A stretch of DNA of 47,622 bases from Xanthobacteraceae bacterium (GTDB lineage: Bacteria > Pseudomonadota > Alphaproteobacteria > Rhizobiales > Xanthobacteraceae). The notes beneath the pieces were generated by a model. That model was not told the origin of the DNA. It saw nothing but the letters and a program-made list of their open reading frames with translations, and ran no database searches. The DNA lies in assembly GCA_031291445.1 (NCBI GenBank), contig JARLJA010000201.1, positions 1-47,622 of the forward strand. Direction: 5' to 3'. How positions within the stretch are numbered: position 1 is the first letter of the stretch; each line of letters opens with the position of its first letter. This document shows, one piece after another, positions 8,183 through 15,498 of this stretch. Position numbers and translations under genes: made by a program.

Positions 8183-9370
8183 ATGAGCACGATCGAAGCT
8201 ACCGGAAACGGCCCCGCATCGCGGCCGGACATGCAGCCAGAAGGTGCTCCCGCGCCGACTGATCACGCGATCCCCGGCCAGGTCGTGCTGGTGCTGCAGG
8301 GCGGCGGCGCGCTCGGCTCCTACCAGGCCGGCGTCTATCAGGCGATGCATGAGGCCGGCATCGAACCGGACTGGGTGATCGGCACCTCGATCGGCGCCAT
8401 CAATGCCGGCCTGATCGCCGGCAACGAACCGGGCGAGCGGCTGCCGCGGCTGCGCGAGTTCTGGCGGCGACTGGAGCACAATCCGGTGTGGGCCTTCCCG
8501 TCGGCATGGCCGGGGCTGCAGGACACGCTGTCCTACTGGTCGACCGTGCTCGGCGGCATTCCGGCGTTCTTCAAGCCGAACCTGCTGGCGCACTGGGGCG
8601 TGCACTATCCGCTCGGCGCCGACAGGGCAGGCTACTATTCGACGGCGCCGCTCGAAGCGACGCTCGCGGAGCTGGTGGACGTCTCCCGGCTCAACCGCGG
8701 CGCGCCACGGCTCACGGTGGGCGCCGCGCATGTGCGCTCGAGCGAGATGCGCTATTTCGACAGCCGCGCTGGCGCGCTCGGGATCAGGCACATCATGGCG
8801 TCCGGCGCGCTGCCGCCGGCCTTCCCGCCGGTCCGCATCGACGGCGAGCTGTACTGGGACGGCGGCATTCTCTCCAACACGCCGACCGAGGCCGTGTTCG
8901 ACGACAACCCGCGCCGCGATTCCCTGATCTTCGCCGTCCACATGTGGAATCCCCTGGGCCCGGAGCCGGACACCATCTGGGACGTGCTGCACCGGCACAA
9001 GGACATCCAGTATGCGAGCCGGATCTCGAGCCATATCGCCAAGCAGCAGTTGGCCCACCGGCTGCGCCACGTCATCGCCGAACTGGCGGCGCAACTGCCG
9101 GCCGAGGCGCGGGCGACGCCGCGGATGAACGAGCTCGCGTCCTGGGGCTGCGTCACGCGCATGCATGTGCTTCGGCTGATGGCGCCGCGGCTCGACAACG
9201 AGGACCACACCAAGGATGTCGATTTCAGCCACCGCGGCATCATGCGGCGCTGGGAGGCCGGCTACGCCCACACCATGCGGATGATCGAGCGCGCGCCGTG
9301 GAAGGGCGAGCACGATCCGCTGGCCGGCGTCATCCTCCACGAGCAGATCATGGAGATGGCTGCGGTGTGA
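8183..9370 (+). CDS. Patatin-like phospholipase (DUF3734 type)
   Basis: A 395-residue patatin-family acyl hydrolase. The oxyanion loop is QGGGALG (about 39-45), the nucleophile elbow GTSIG puts the catalytic Ser at 69, and the catalytic Asp is in WDGGILS (Asp226). The C-terminal third, around FAVHMWNPLGPEPDTIWDVL and the region to the end, fits the DUF3734 extension seen in bacterial patatins of this length. No signal peptide is visible. The predicted action is cleavage of membrane lipid or polyhydroxyalkanoate-associated acyl chains; the substrate is unknown. Confidence 0.9.
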   Translation: MSTIEATGNGPASRPDMQPEGAPAPTDHAIPGQVVLVLQGGGALGSYQAGVYQAMHEAGIEPDWVIGTSIGAINAGLIAGNEPGERLPRLREFWRRLEHNPVWAFPSAWPGLQDTLSYWSTVLGGIPAFFKPNLLAHWGVHYPLGADRAGYYSTAPLEATLAELVDVSRLNRGAPRLTVGAAHVRSSEMRYFDSRAGALGIRHIMASGALPPAFPPVRIDGELYWDGGILSNTPTEAVFDDNPRRDSLIFAVHMWNPLGPEPDTIWDVLHRHKDIQYASRISSHIAKQQLAHRLRHVIAELAAQLPAEARATPRMNELASWGCVTRMHVLRLMAPRLDNEDHTKDVDFSHRGIMRRWEAGYAHTMRMIERAPWKGEHDPLAGVILHEQIMEMAAV

Positions 9371-9392
9371 AGCGCGTCGCCGGTGCGCGACG

Positions 9393-9734
9393 TCAGGGCG
9401 GTGACGAGGCACGATCGGCTTCGGCCCCGCGGGCCGCGAAGCGCCCCCGCGCGTAGCCGCGCGACACCGCGGTGAACATCGCGCACAGCTCCTGTTCCAG
9501 ATAGTCGTTGGCGATGACCAGCGCGCGGACGGCGCCGCGCAGGTCGCCGTCGCAGGCGGCGATCGCCTCGTCGACCGCCGCCTCCAGCCGCGCCGTCGTC
9601 GTGGAGGCAGATCCGGACGGCGGCGAGGACGGGGCGGCGGCCGCCGCGCCGGCGGTCGGCGAAGAAGACGCCGGGCGCGGTGAGGACGAGCCCGCCGGCG
9701 GCATGGCGGCTTGGGGGGACGAGGGGGCGGCCAT
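9393..9734 (-). CDS. Conserved small protein of rhizobial type, function unknown
   Basis: A 113-residue ORF whose C-terminal half (AIAACDGDLRGAVRALVIAN, then a DYLEQEL run and GYARGR) resembles a small helical protein common in Bradyrhizobium-like genomes. The N-terminal 45 residues are Ala/Ser/Pro-rich with no clear ribosome site, so the true start is uncertain and may lie within the ORF. It is convergent with the patatin gene, with 22 bp between. No function is known. Confidence 0.6.
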   Translation of the reverse strand: MAAPSSPQAAMPPAGSSSPRPASSSPTAGAAAAAPSSPPSGSASTTTARLEAAVDEAIAACDGDLRGAVRALVIANDYLEQELCAMFTAVSRGYARGRFAARGAEADRASSPP

Positions 9735-9924
9735 GGCGGGCGGGCTCGATCAAGGCGGACAACGACAGCAACTGAGCGATGGCTGAAGTATGTTCTTGCT
9801 TTGTTCTTCCGTCAAGTCGCGCGCAAAAAGGGTTCCATAAGAATAGTTTTACACTAAGTGGTATAGTGGGGTTTTCAATAGAAGGGGGCCGTGCTACAAG
9901 GGTCCTCGTGCTGAGGACGGCAAA

Positions 9925-10221
9925 ATGGAAGTCGAGTTCGTGGACGAAATACTCGAAAGGCTGGAACGGGAGTTCCAGTTCACGGGCGGATTCTCGGCTG
10001 AGATTGTGAGGGCGTTCCGAAAGCGCATGGCCCTAGTTAGAAGCGCGATAGACGAGCGTGACTTTTACCAGATGAAGGGAGCCCACTTCGAGAAATTGAA
10101 AGGAAGCCGGTCGCATCAACGGTCAATGAGGCTCAACAAACAATGGCGGCTAGTCATGGAATTGAGCGAGGGCGCATCTGAGAAGACGGTGAAAATCGTC
10201 AGCATCGAAGATTATCACTGA
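9925..10221 (+). CDS. HigB/RelE-family toxin
   Basis: A 98-residue protein with the RelE/HigB fold pattern. Helices at the N-terminus are followed by FYQMKGAHFEKLKGSR, where the small-toxin core GxHFEKLxG is visible, then QHRSMRLNKQWRLV (written here as seen: RSMRLNKQWRLVMEL) and VKIVSIEDYH, matching the C-terminal strand (I..I.DYH) of HigB mRNA endonucleases. A GAGG lies just before the start. The stop is 25 bp before the HigA-type gene, giving the toxin-first order typical of higBA. Confidence 0.85.
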   Translation: MEVEFVDEILERLEREFQFTGGFSAEIVRAFRKRMALVRSAIDERDFYQMKGAHFEKLKGSRSHQRSMRLNKQWRLVMELSEGASEKTVKIVSIEDYH

Positions 10222-10246
10222 GAATGAAGAGATTATGGAGGGTCCT

Positions 10247-11350
10247 ATGAACAAGTTTGTACCGGCCGAGACATTCCCCCCTGGGGAGTTCTTGCGCGAC
10301 GAACTTGATGCACGCGGTTGGACCCAAACAGAGTTTGCCGAGATGATCGGCCGACCCGTTCGTCTAGTTAATGAAATTATCGCCGGAAAGCGGGCTGTTA
10401 CCCCCGAAACCGCTCGCGATTTTGCGGCGGCATTCGGGACGAGCGCACAACTCTGGATGAATCTTGAAACGACGTGGCAGCTGTCGAAGGTCCCCCCGCG
10501 TGATGCAAGCATTGCGCGGGAAGCCGCGTTGAGAGAGCGCTTTCCGGTTCGCGAAATGATGAAGCGTGGCTGGATTTCTGCGTCAAAGACGCTGGATGAG
10601 CTAGAAGCGTCTCTTTTCAATTTTTTCGGTATCAAATCAATTCTTGACCCGATCTTTTTGCCGCATGCTGCGCGCCGCAATTACGCGCGAGACGTAACCA
10701 CTATTCAGTGGGCGTGGATTTTGCGCATCAATCAGCTTGCATCCGCACTCCAGCTAAAGCCGTATTCCGAAGCCAAATTGCGATTGGCGATTCCGGAATT
10801 GGAAAAGCAAATGATGGAGCCAGAGAATATTCGGCACGTTCCTAAGATCCTTTCTGATTGCGGGGTTCGCTTTGTTGTTGCTGAGCCAATTCCGGGCTCT
10901 GAAATTCAGGGAGTTTGCTTTTGGATCAACAACAATAAGGCGCCCGTAATTGGGCTTACCCTAAAGGGCGACCAGATCGACAAATTCTGGTTCAACCTCT
11001 GGCATGAACTAGAGCATGTATTGAATGGCGACGGCAAGAACGGTCCAATTCTTGAGAATTTCGATGAGATGACCGAGACAGATGAGAGCGAAAAGTTGGC
11101 AAATATCGCCGCCGCCGATCACTGTGTGCCGCATGCTGCGATGAGAGATTTCATTCTCCGGCACAATCCAATGTTCTCAGAAAAGAGCCTCCTTGGCTTT
11201 GCGCGCATCGTAAAGCGTCACCCCGGAATTGTGGCCGGTCAAATCCAAAGACAGACCGGGCGTTGGGAGCTATTCAAGAAATATCAGCCAAGAGTGCGAC
11301 ACATCATCGTCGAGACTGCGCTTACTGACGGATATGGAGTGACCATATGA
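10247..11350 (+). CDS. HigA-type antitoxin fused to ImmA/IrrE-like metallopeptidase domain
   Basis: A 367-residue protein. Residues 10-75 form a HigA-like helix-turn-helix (PPGEFLRDELDARGWTQTEF, then GRPVRLVNEII and ETARDFAAAFGTSAQLWM). The C-terminal part has an ImmA/IrrE-type zinc peptidase motif, HELEH at 253-257, with ESEKLANIAAADH (about 280-292) in the usual place for the third metal ligand. Classical HigA is about 100 residues, so this is the long, peptidase-bearing class. The start at 10247 has GGAGGG 4 nt upstream. It probably represses its own operon and neutralises the upstream toxin; a peptidase switch on antitoxin activity is inference. Confidence 0.88.
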   Translation: MNKFVPAETFPPGEFLRDELDARGWTQTEFAEMIGRPVRLVNEIIAGKRAVTPETARDFAAAFGTSAQLWMNLETTWQLSKVPPRDASIAREAALRERFPVREMMKRGWISASKTLDELEASLFNFFGIKSILDPIFLPHAARRNYARDVTTIQWAWILRINQLASALQLKPYSEAKLRLAIPELEKQMMEPENIRHVPKILSDCGVRFVVAEPIPGSEIQGVCFWINNNKAPVIGLTLKGDQIDKFWFNLWHELEHVLNGDGKNGPILENFDEMTETDESEKLANIAAADHCVPHAAMRDFILRHNPMFSEKSLLGFARIVKRHPGIVAGQIQRQTGRWELFKKYQPRVRHIIVETALTDGYGVTI

Positions 11351-11820
11351 CCACGTATGTAAAGCAGATGCAGAGGCTTGTGGAAGAGTATCGTCTTTCT
11401 GGGTTGGCATGGCCCACTTCTGCAAAATCAATTGCCGATTGGGCAATTACAAGCGGAAGATGGGAACTGCCGGCAGCCGCCATTCGCCGACGCTGCGCAG
11501 ACGATATCGCGGCCGCGATGCGGGAAGAATACATGACCGACCGCAAGGGCCGACGAGTTCGCCTATTACATCCCGCCCCGCTCGAAAGCGATGGACAGAC
11601 GGAAATGGTTTGGGACGATATTCGTACGGCCCCAAGAGACCACATGCAGATATCGTTTCAGCACCGGCGGAAAGGAATTGTCGGAGACTGCCGACAAATG
11701 AAGGTAGATGTAGATAGCTACAACGATGCTCATTTAGATGCTGAGCCAATCCAGATCGTGTTCGACTTTACGATGGACCTCGCTGAGTTGGAGGCCGCCG
11801 AAGAAGCGGAGGCCGCCTAG
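11347..11820 (+). CDS. Unknown third gene coupled to HigBA
   Basis: A 157-residue protein with no family I recognise. Its ATG overlaps the previous stop (ATGA), so translation is coupled to the antitoxin. It is predicted soluble, with a basic central part (MTDRKGRRVRLLHPAPLE), a hydrophobic strand-like stretch near the end (EPIQIVFDFTMDL) and an acidic, Ala/Glu-rich tail. The predicted strands and HMQISFQHRRKGIVGDCRQM segment suggest a compact alpha/beta protein. Position argues it is part of the toxin-antitoxin module. Its 3' end abuts the broken YafQ-type toxin gene on the other strand. Confidence 0.8.
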   Translation: MTTYVKQMQRLVEEYRLSGLAWPTSAKSIADWAITSGRWELPAAAIRRRCADDIAAAMREEYMTDRKGRRVRLLHPAPLESDGQTEMVWDDIRTAPRDHMQISFQHRRKGIVGDCRQMKVDVDSYNDAHLDAEPIQIVFDFTMDLAELEAAEEAEAA

Positions 11821-11950
11821 TATTGGGTGAAAGCTGTTGGCCGTCGCGGAGCTCGTCTACCAGGCTTGCCAGCTTGCGCATGCGAAAACCGCGCTTTATG
11901 CAAGCGCGGAGATCCTTCTTGAACTGATTGCTGATCCGGAGGGGCTTCAT
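11768..11950 (-). pseudogene. Truncated YafQ-type toxin
   Basis: From an ATG at 11950, the first 47 or so codons read as the N-terminus of a YafQ/RelE-type toxin: RISNQFKKDLRACIKRGFRM, then RKLASLVDELRDGQQLSP. Homology then stops near 11822, where the sequence becomes the antisense of the third HigBA-operon gene. The catalytic C-terminal half (normally to about 92 residues) is missing. The gene starts 19 bp after the DinJ-type antitoxin stop, in normal operon order. The break coincides with the end of the HigBA islet, which suggests the islet inserted into or replaced the toxin's 3' half. Confidence 0.75.
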
Positions 11951-11969
11951 GCCCCCTATGATTGTATGA

Positions 11970-12227
11970 TCAGTCAAGTTCGTCAAAGAGTTGATCGGTG
12001 GGACCGTGAATGATTTCGCCCCCGCCACGATCGATTTCCTCGAGAGCGGCCGTAGTCGCGGCGTTGGGGATTGCGACGTCAAAGGGCAGCCCCTGGCGGA
12101 GAACGACCTGACGGTAGAACAGCCCGACGGCATCGGACGCACTGATCCCAACGGCGGTGAAGACTTTTTCCGCCTGCTCTTTGACGTCGGGTTCGATGCG
12201 CGCGTTGATGTAGGCCGTTTTTGCCAT
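11970..12227 (-). CDS. RelB/DinJ-family antitoxin
   Basis: An 85-residue ribbon-helix-helix antitoxin starting MAKTAYINARIEPDVKEQAE, with the following helices (VFTAVGISASDAVGLFYRQ) and LPFDVAIPN exactly as in the DinJ/RelB family. The start has AGAGG 8 nt upstream. It is intact although its partner toxin downstream is truncated. A perfect inverted repeat 26 bp upstream of the start is the likely autoregulatory operator. It may persist as an orphan antitoxin able to bind related toxins, which is inference. Confidence 0.88.
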   Translation of the reverse strand: MAKTAYINARIEPDVKEQAEKVFTAVGISASDAVGLFYRQVVLRQGLPFDVAIPNAATTAALEEIDRGGGEIIHGPTDQLFDELD

Positions 12228-12252
12228 TGCCGGTACCTCTTCCCAAGGCGGA

Positions 12253-12274
12253 ATGTAACGCAAGTGCGTTACAT
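12253..12274. promoter_or_regulatory. Operator palindrome upstream of DinJ-type antitoxin
   Basis: A perfect inverted repeat with 10-bp arms ATGTAACGCA and TGCGTTACAT separated by AG. Its place 26 bp before the antitoxin start and its symmetry fit binding by a RelB/DinJ ribbon-helix-helix dimer pair for autoregulation. Confidence 0.75.
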
Positions 12275-12464
12275 CTCAAGAGCGTTCCGTCCTGGCAACG
12301 AAAAACCTCCGGCGGAAGTCCCTTTTGGTGAGGTTTGAGCCACCCGAACCGCCCGCAACTACCCTTTAACGCATTGAATTTATGAAGGTCCGAGAGGCCG
12401 GATCAGGATCCGGCATCAGCGAACCGCCCGCCCTTGATCGGCCTCGCGGACTGATGGATGCACC

Positions 12465-12728
12465 GTGCAGGAACGACGCGACACGCCCCGCCATCGCGTG
12501 CTCAAGGCTGCGACGATTGAGTTCGGCGCCGGCGCTGCGATCGATTGCACGGTCCGCAATTTGTCGGCCAACGGCGCCGCGCTCGACGTGGCGAGCCCGG
12601 TCGGCATTCCCGCCACCTTCGATCTCGTGATGCTCGCCGACCATGGCCGGCATCACTGCCGCATCGCCTGGCGCAAGGAACGGCGCATCGGCGTGGTGTT
12701 CGAGGCCGGTGCAGCCCCTTCGGCCTGA
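12465..12728 (+). CDS. Stand-alone PilZ-domain protein
   Basis: An 87-residue single-domain PilZ protein from a GTG start (QERRDTPRHRVLKAA). The cyclic-di-GMP motifs are recognisable: RRDTPRHR supplies the Arg pair and RNLSANGAALDV the (D/N)xSxxG motif. It is predicted cytoplasmic, a cyclic-di-GMP effector. No ATG in the frame gives a better start and the ribosome site is weak. It is the second PilZ domain in this window; the other is fused to a chemoreceptor. Confidence 0.85.
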   Translation: MQERRDTPRHRVLKAATIEFGAGAAIDCTVRNLSANGAALDVASPVGIPATFDLVMLADHGRHHCRIAWRKERRIGVVFEAGAAPSA

Positions 12729-12817
12729 CGGCGCGCGGCCGCCATCTCCCCGTCATCGCCGTCGATCAAGCTGTGCCGTGCGGAGTTGCGGCGCGCGCCG
12801 CGGGGGGGAAGCGGGGG

Positions 12818-13105
12818 ATGACGATGCGGCGGATCGGAGTTGCGGCGACGGCAATGGTTGTTCTGGCTTCGGCGGCGCAGGCCGAGGGCCCGCCGCCACT
12901 GCCGCCGGCGCCACTCCCGGCACCGCTGCTGGTCCCGCTTTCCCTGCCGGTCCCGCCCAACGGATGCGTGTGGGCCGGGCGCGCCTTCAGCGAGGGCGCG
13001 GAGTTCTGCTTCGCGCCGCGGGTCATCCTCAAATGCAACGCCGGCAAATGGAATTACGACGGCCTCGACGTCTGCACCGGCATGACGCCGATCGACACCC
13101 GGTGA
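12818..13105 (+). CDS. Small secreted protein, function unknown
   Basis: A 95-residue protein with a signal peptide (MRRIGVAATAMVVLASAAQA), a Pro/Leu-rich linker and a C-terminal domain with four Cys (NGCVWAGR, EFCFAPR, LKCNAGKW, DVCTGM) that probably form two disulfides in the periplasm. A G-rich ribosome site precedes the start; the second ATG at 12824 is equally possible. No family is recognised. Confidence 0.7.
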   Translation: MTMRRIGVAATAMVVLASAAQAEGPPPLPPAPLPAPLLVPLSLPVPPNGCVWAGRAFSEGAEFCFAPRVILKCNAGKWNYDGLDVCTGMTPIDTR

Positions 13106-13330
13106 TCCGCCGCTCGCTACCGTGATCCGCACCACGCGGTCGCAACGCGACTCCCCTTGGATCGCGGTTCCGGCATGCTTCGAGTGCAGCGCGCGAGGCT
13201 TGCTTTCCCTATTTCGGCCCATTGCGTGCCGTAGATTGGGCGATGTGGGTCGCGCTTGTTCCGGCTGTTCCGCCGTGAGCGCGCGGAACACGCGTCAACA
13301 TCGTGTGCGTCAATGCGAGAGTGCGCAGCC

Positions 13331-13516
13331 ATGGTCAGTCGAAACTATCTCATCAAGCAAGCGGCAACCTTGCTCAGGATGGCCAGGACGTCGCGGGACG
13401 AAAAGGTTTCGCTGGGACTGACGGCGAAGGCCGCCGAGATGACGGCGCGGATCGAGAGCAAGACGGCGGGGACCGACCAGGGGCTGCGCGCGCCTGACGT
13501 CGAACCGGAGGACTAG
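13331..13516 (+). CDS. Small conserved helical protein, function unknown
   Basis: A 61-residue protein beginning MVSRNYLIKQAATLLRMA and continuing as one helical pair (SLGLTAKAAEMTARIESK) with an acidic tail. The RNYLIKQAATLL opening is typical of small cytoplasmic proteins found in many copies in Bradyrhizobium-like genomes. No function is known. The longer in-frame reading from 13256 is less likely. Confidence 0.65.
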   Translation: MVSRNYLIKQAATLLRMARTSRDEKVSLGLTAKAAEMTARIESKTAGTDQGLRAPDVEPED

Positions 13517-13557
13517 CGCGCTTCAGCGGCAGCGCCGCGACGATCGCGTCTCGCCGG

Positions 13558-13887
13558 CTACTTGCCGCAATTCCAGATCTCGCCGATCGGGGTTTCCGTG
13601 TAGCACGGCCCGAAGCCGCCGTGATTCCACTGGCCGTGGTACCAGCGCGGCGAGCCGTACCACCATTGCACGCCGCGGGCGCGGGCGTTGTCCCAGTCGA
13701 TGCGCTCCGGTGTGCGATAGCCCGGCAGGAAGCCGTAGCCGTGCCAGACCTGCCGCGGATGGCGCTTGGCGGCATGTTTGGCAACCGGCGCATTCGGCGC
13801 CGGATCCGGCGGCGGAGCGGCCATCGCCGCGCTCGCGCAGGTCACGGCGGCAACGAGACAGGCGGCGGAGACGAACGATCGCGGCAT
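13558..13887 (-). CDS. Small secreted protein, function unknown
   Basis: A 109-residue protein with a signal peptide (MPRSFVSAACLVAAVTCASA, cleavage near AMA-APP), a Pro-rich stretch and an aromatic, Gly-rich domain (VWHGYGFLPGYRTPERIDWD, then WWYGSPRWYHGQW) with two Cys near the end (GPCYTE and WNCGK) that may pair. This aromatic pattern recurs in secreted proteins of Bradyrhizobium and Rhodopseudomonas. AGG lies upstream of the ATG at 13887. Function is unknown. Confidence 0.7.
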   Translation of the reverse strand: MPRSFVSAACLVAAVTCASAAMAAPPPDPAPNAPVAKHAAKRHPRQVWHGYGFLPGYRTPERIDWDNARARGVQWWYGSPRWYHGQWNHGGFGPCYTETPIGEIWNCGK

Positions 13888-14059
13888 CGAGGACCTCACG
13901 GGACGGCGTCGCCGGGTGCGTCGCGATGACGCTCCCGGCCGATCCCTGATCACACGTTCGAGCCGTCCGGTCCACAGGAAATCCGGCTCTCGCGTCGACG
14001 TCCGGCGTCACAAATTCGTTGCCGAAGGTCGGCGCCGGCACAGCGCGCCCCAGTTGCCT

Positions 14060-14084
14060 GGAACCAACGCTTGCCTTCCCGGTT
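14060..14084 (+). promoter_or_regulatory. EcfG-type general-stress promoter
   Basis: GGAAC (14060-14064), 17 bp, then GTT (14082-14084), matching the alphaproteobacterial EcfG sigma factor consensus. Transcription would start near 14092, about 45 bp before the His-rich protein. Confidence 0.6.
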
Positions 14085-14136
14085 GGCTGAGGCCCGGTAT
14101 CTGGCCGGGTGATTTTATTGCCTGGAGGATTTCCAT

Positions 14137-14472
14137 ATGGACAAGAAGATCGCCGGTCTGATCGGCGCCATTGCGGCCATCGGCGCGCTGGATGCGACCG
14201 CTGCCGCGCCGGCGGCCGCGGCGCCGGTCCCGTCGCTGAAGGCCGGTTCGTTCGCCGAACTGCTGGAGCCGATTCCCAACGCCGTCGAAGTGCTGCGGGT
14301 GGTCGATTCGCAAGCGCCGGCGATCGAGGAGGGGCTGGTGCAGCAGGTGCAATATCATCACCATCACCACCACCATCACTCCTGGCACCGCCGGGTCTAC
14401 GTGGTGCCGCGATGGCGGCATCATCATCATCACCACCACCATCACCATCACCACCATCACCACTATTACTGA
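14137..14472 (+). CDS. Histidine-rich secreted protein
   Basis: A 111-residue protein with a signal-like Ala-rich N-terminus, a middle domain (SFAELLEPIPNAVEVLRVVD), then two polyhistidine runs: 8 His in a row, a linker (SWHRRVYVVPRWR) and 15 His before a final Tyr-Tyr. Such tails can bind Ni, Zn, Cu or Fe ions; a periplasmic metal buffer is likely but unproven. An EcfG-type promoter lies upstream and a strong terminator directly downstream, so it is a single-gene unit. Confidence 0.8.
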   Translation: MDKKIAGLIGAIAAIGALDATAAAPAAAAPVPSLKAGSFAELLEPIPNAVEVLRVVDSQAPAIEEGLVQQVQYHHHHHHHHSWHRRVYVVPRWRHHHHHHHHHHHHHHHYY

Positions 14473-14492
14473 GCGCGCCACCCGGGGCCGCG

Positions 14493-14522
14493 AAAAAGCA
14501 GGGCCCTTGCCCTGCTTTTTTT
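14493..14522 (+). terminator. Rho-independent terminator after the His-rich gene
   Basis: A 7-bp stem GCAGGGC / GCCCTGC around loop CCTT, preceded by five A and followed by seven T. The flanking A and T runs let it serve both strands. Confidence 0.92.
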
Positions 14523-14564
14523 ATGGCGTCGCGCACGCGATCGCGCGCCGGCGTGCCTTGAGGG

Positions 14565-15284
14565 TCAGCCGCGGGCCTTGTCGCGGGCGGCGCGGTGGAG
14601 ATGACGGTAGGTGCCGTCGAACACGGTGTCCGTAGTCGAGGTCCATTCGGTGCCGGCGGACAGCGTCGGCCGGCTGGCATGGATGCGCCGCGCCTGCAGT
14701 TCGCGCTGGGCCGCCTCGTCCTCGGTCATGGGCGCGAGTTCGAAGTCGGCCTCCTCGGGAATGACGATGACCTGCGCGAACGGCTCGCCCTTGCGGAAGA
14801 TGTGGGTCTGGCCCTCGCCCGGCGCCTTGAACACGCAGAAGAACAGCATCGGCCACCAGTTGCGGATCAGCGCCGGCACCGCGATCGGCACTGTGCCGGT
14901 GCGGTCGGAATAGAAGCGCGGATGCGGCTCGGTGCGGATCGCGTAGCCGGCCTCGGCCTTGAGGTCGAGCAGGATCTGGTAGGTGTAGAAGGCGTTGCCG
15001 AAGCTGCGGAACGGCGGCCATTGCAGGGTCGGGCTCGGCGGTTCGCCGAAATCGCCGGCGAAGGCGAGCGTGCCGTTCGCGGTCGAGACGCGAAGCTCGG
15101 TGTCATAGGGGTAGAACAGCTCGATGCCGTACTGGGCGCCCTCGCTGAACGGCACGCAGTGCCAGACCTGCTCGTGCGAGCCATTGGCGCGCGGCTGGCG
15201 CTCGCCGGCCCAGCCGGGGATCTCGAGCTGGGTGCGGCGCGGCTTCAGCCGCGGGTCGTTCATGCGATAGCTCACGCGCTTCAT
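14565..15284 (-). CDS. DUF6065-like protein, function unknown
   Basis: A 239-residue soluble protein with no signal peptide, recognisable by QLEIPGWAGERQPRANGSHE, HCVPFSEGAQYGIELFYPYD and IRNWWPMLFFCVFKAPGEGQ, which I associate with the uncharacterised DUF6065 family, though I could not check this. The start at 15284 has AAGGGA 5 nt upstream. It is divergent from mbfA, with the Irr box nearer to mbfA. Biochemical role unknown. Confidence 0.7.
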   Translation of the reverse strand: MKRVSYRMNDPRLKPRRTQLEIPGWAGERQPRANGSHEQVWHCVPFSEGAQYGIELFYPYDTELRVSTANGTLAFAGDFGEPPSPTLQWPPFRSFGNAFYTYQILLDLKAEAGYAIRTEPHPRFYSDRTGTVPIAVPALIRNWWPMLFFCVFKAPGEGQTHIFRKGEPFAQVIVIPEEADFELAPMTEDEAAQRELQARRIHASRPTLSAGTEWTSTTDTVFDGTYRHLHRAARDKARG

Positions 15285-15461
15285 CGATGTCCCTTGGCGT
15301 TTTCCCTCGGAGCCGGCGAGCGGACCGACGAGCGGCATTAACGCGGGCGGAACCCATCAGTTCCACGCGGCCGCGCGGCGCGCGTCGAGGCCGGGCGGTG
15401 CGAGCGATGCGCAATTTGACGGTGCGGTGGTAGGCAGCTATAGCGTCCCGGGACGCATTAT

Positions 15462-15478
15462 TTTAGAAGTGTTCTAAA
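15462..15478. promoter_or_regulatory. Irr box (ICE motif) upstream of mbfA
   Basis: A perfect palindrome, TTTAGAA-GTG-TTCTAAA, identical to the iron control element bound by the Irr regulator of rhizobia. It ends 20 bp before the mbfA start, consistent with Irr repressing mbfA when iron is scarce. Confidence 0.9.
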
Positions 15479-15498
15479 GAGGATTTTCGGGTCGATCC

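Larger units (their letters stand above)
9780..12300. other. Lower-GC islet of toxin-antitoxin modules
   Basis: Base composition changes visibly near 9780: runs such as TTTTACACTAAG and AATTATCG appear, codon third positions become A/T richer, then GC recovers after about 12300. The islet holds a HigB-HigA/ImmA operon with a third coupled gene, plus an intact DinJ-type antitoxin with a truncated toxin. No integrase, transposase or flanking direct repeat was found, so the mode of acquisition is unknown. Confidence 0.7.

Noticed and set aside
9851-9868. CACTA-N7-TAGTG as the HigA operator
   Set aside because: The arms are only 5 bp and a TATAGT -10-like sequence overlaps, so it is plausible but not strong enough to list as a feature.
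14353-14463. CAT/CAC repeats as a CRISPR or simple repeat array
   Set aside because: They are codons for the two polyhistidine runs within a supported gene; there are no spacers.
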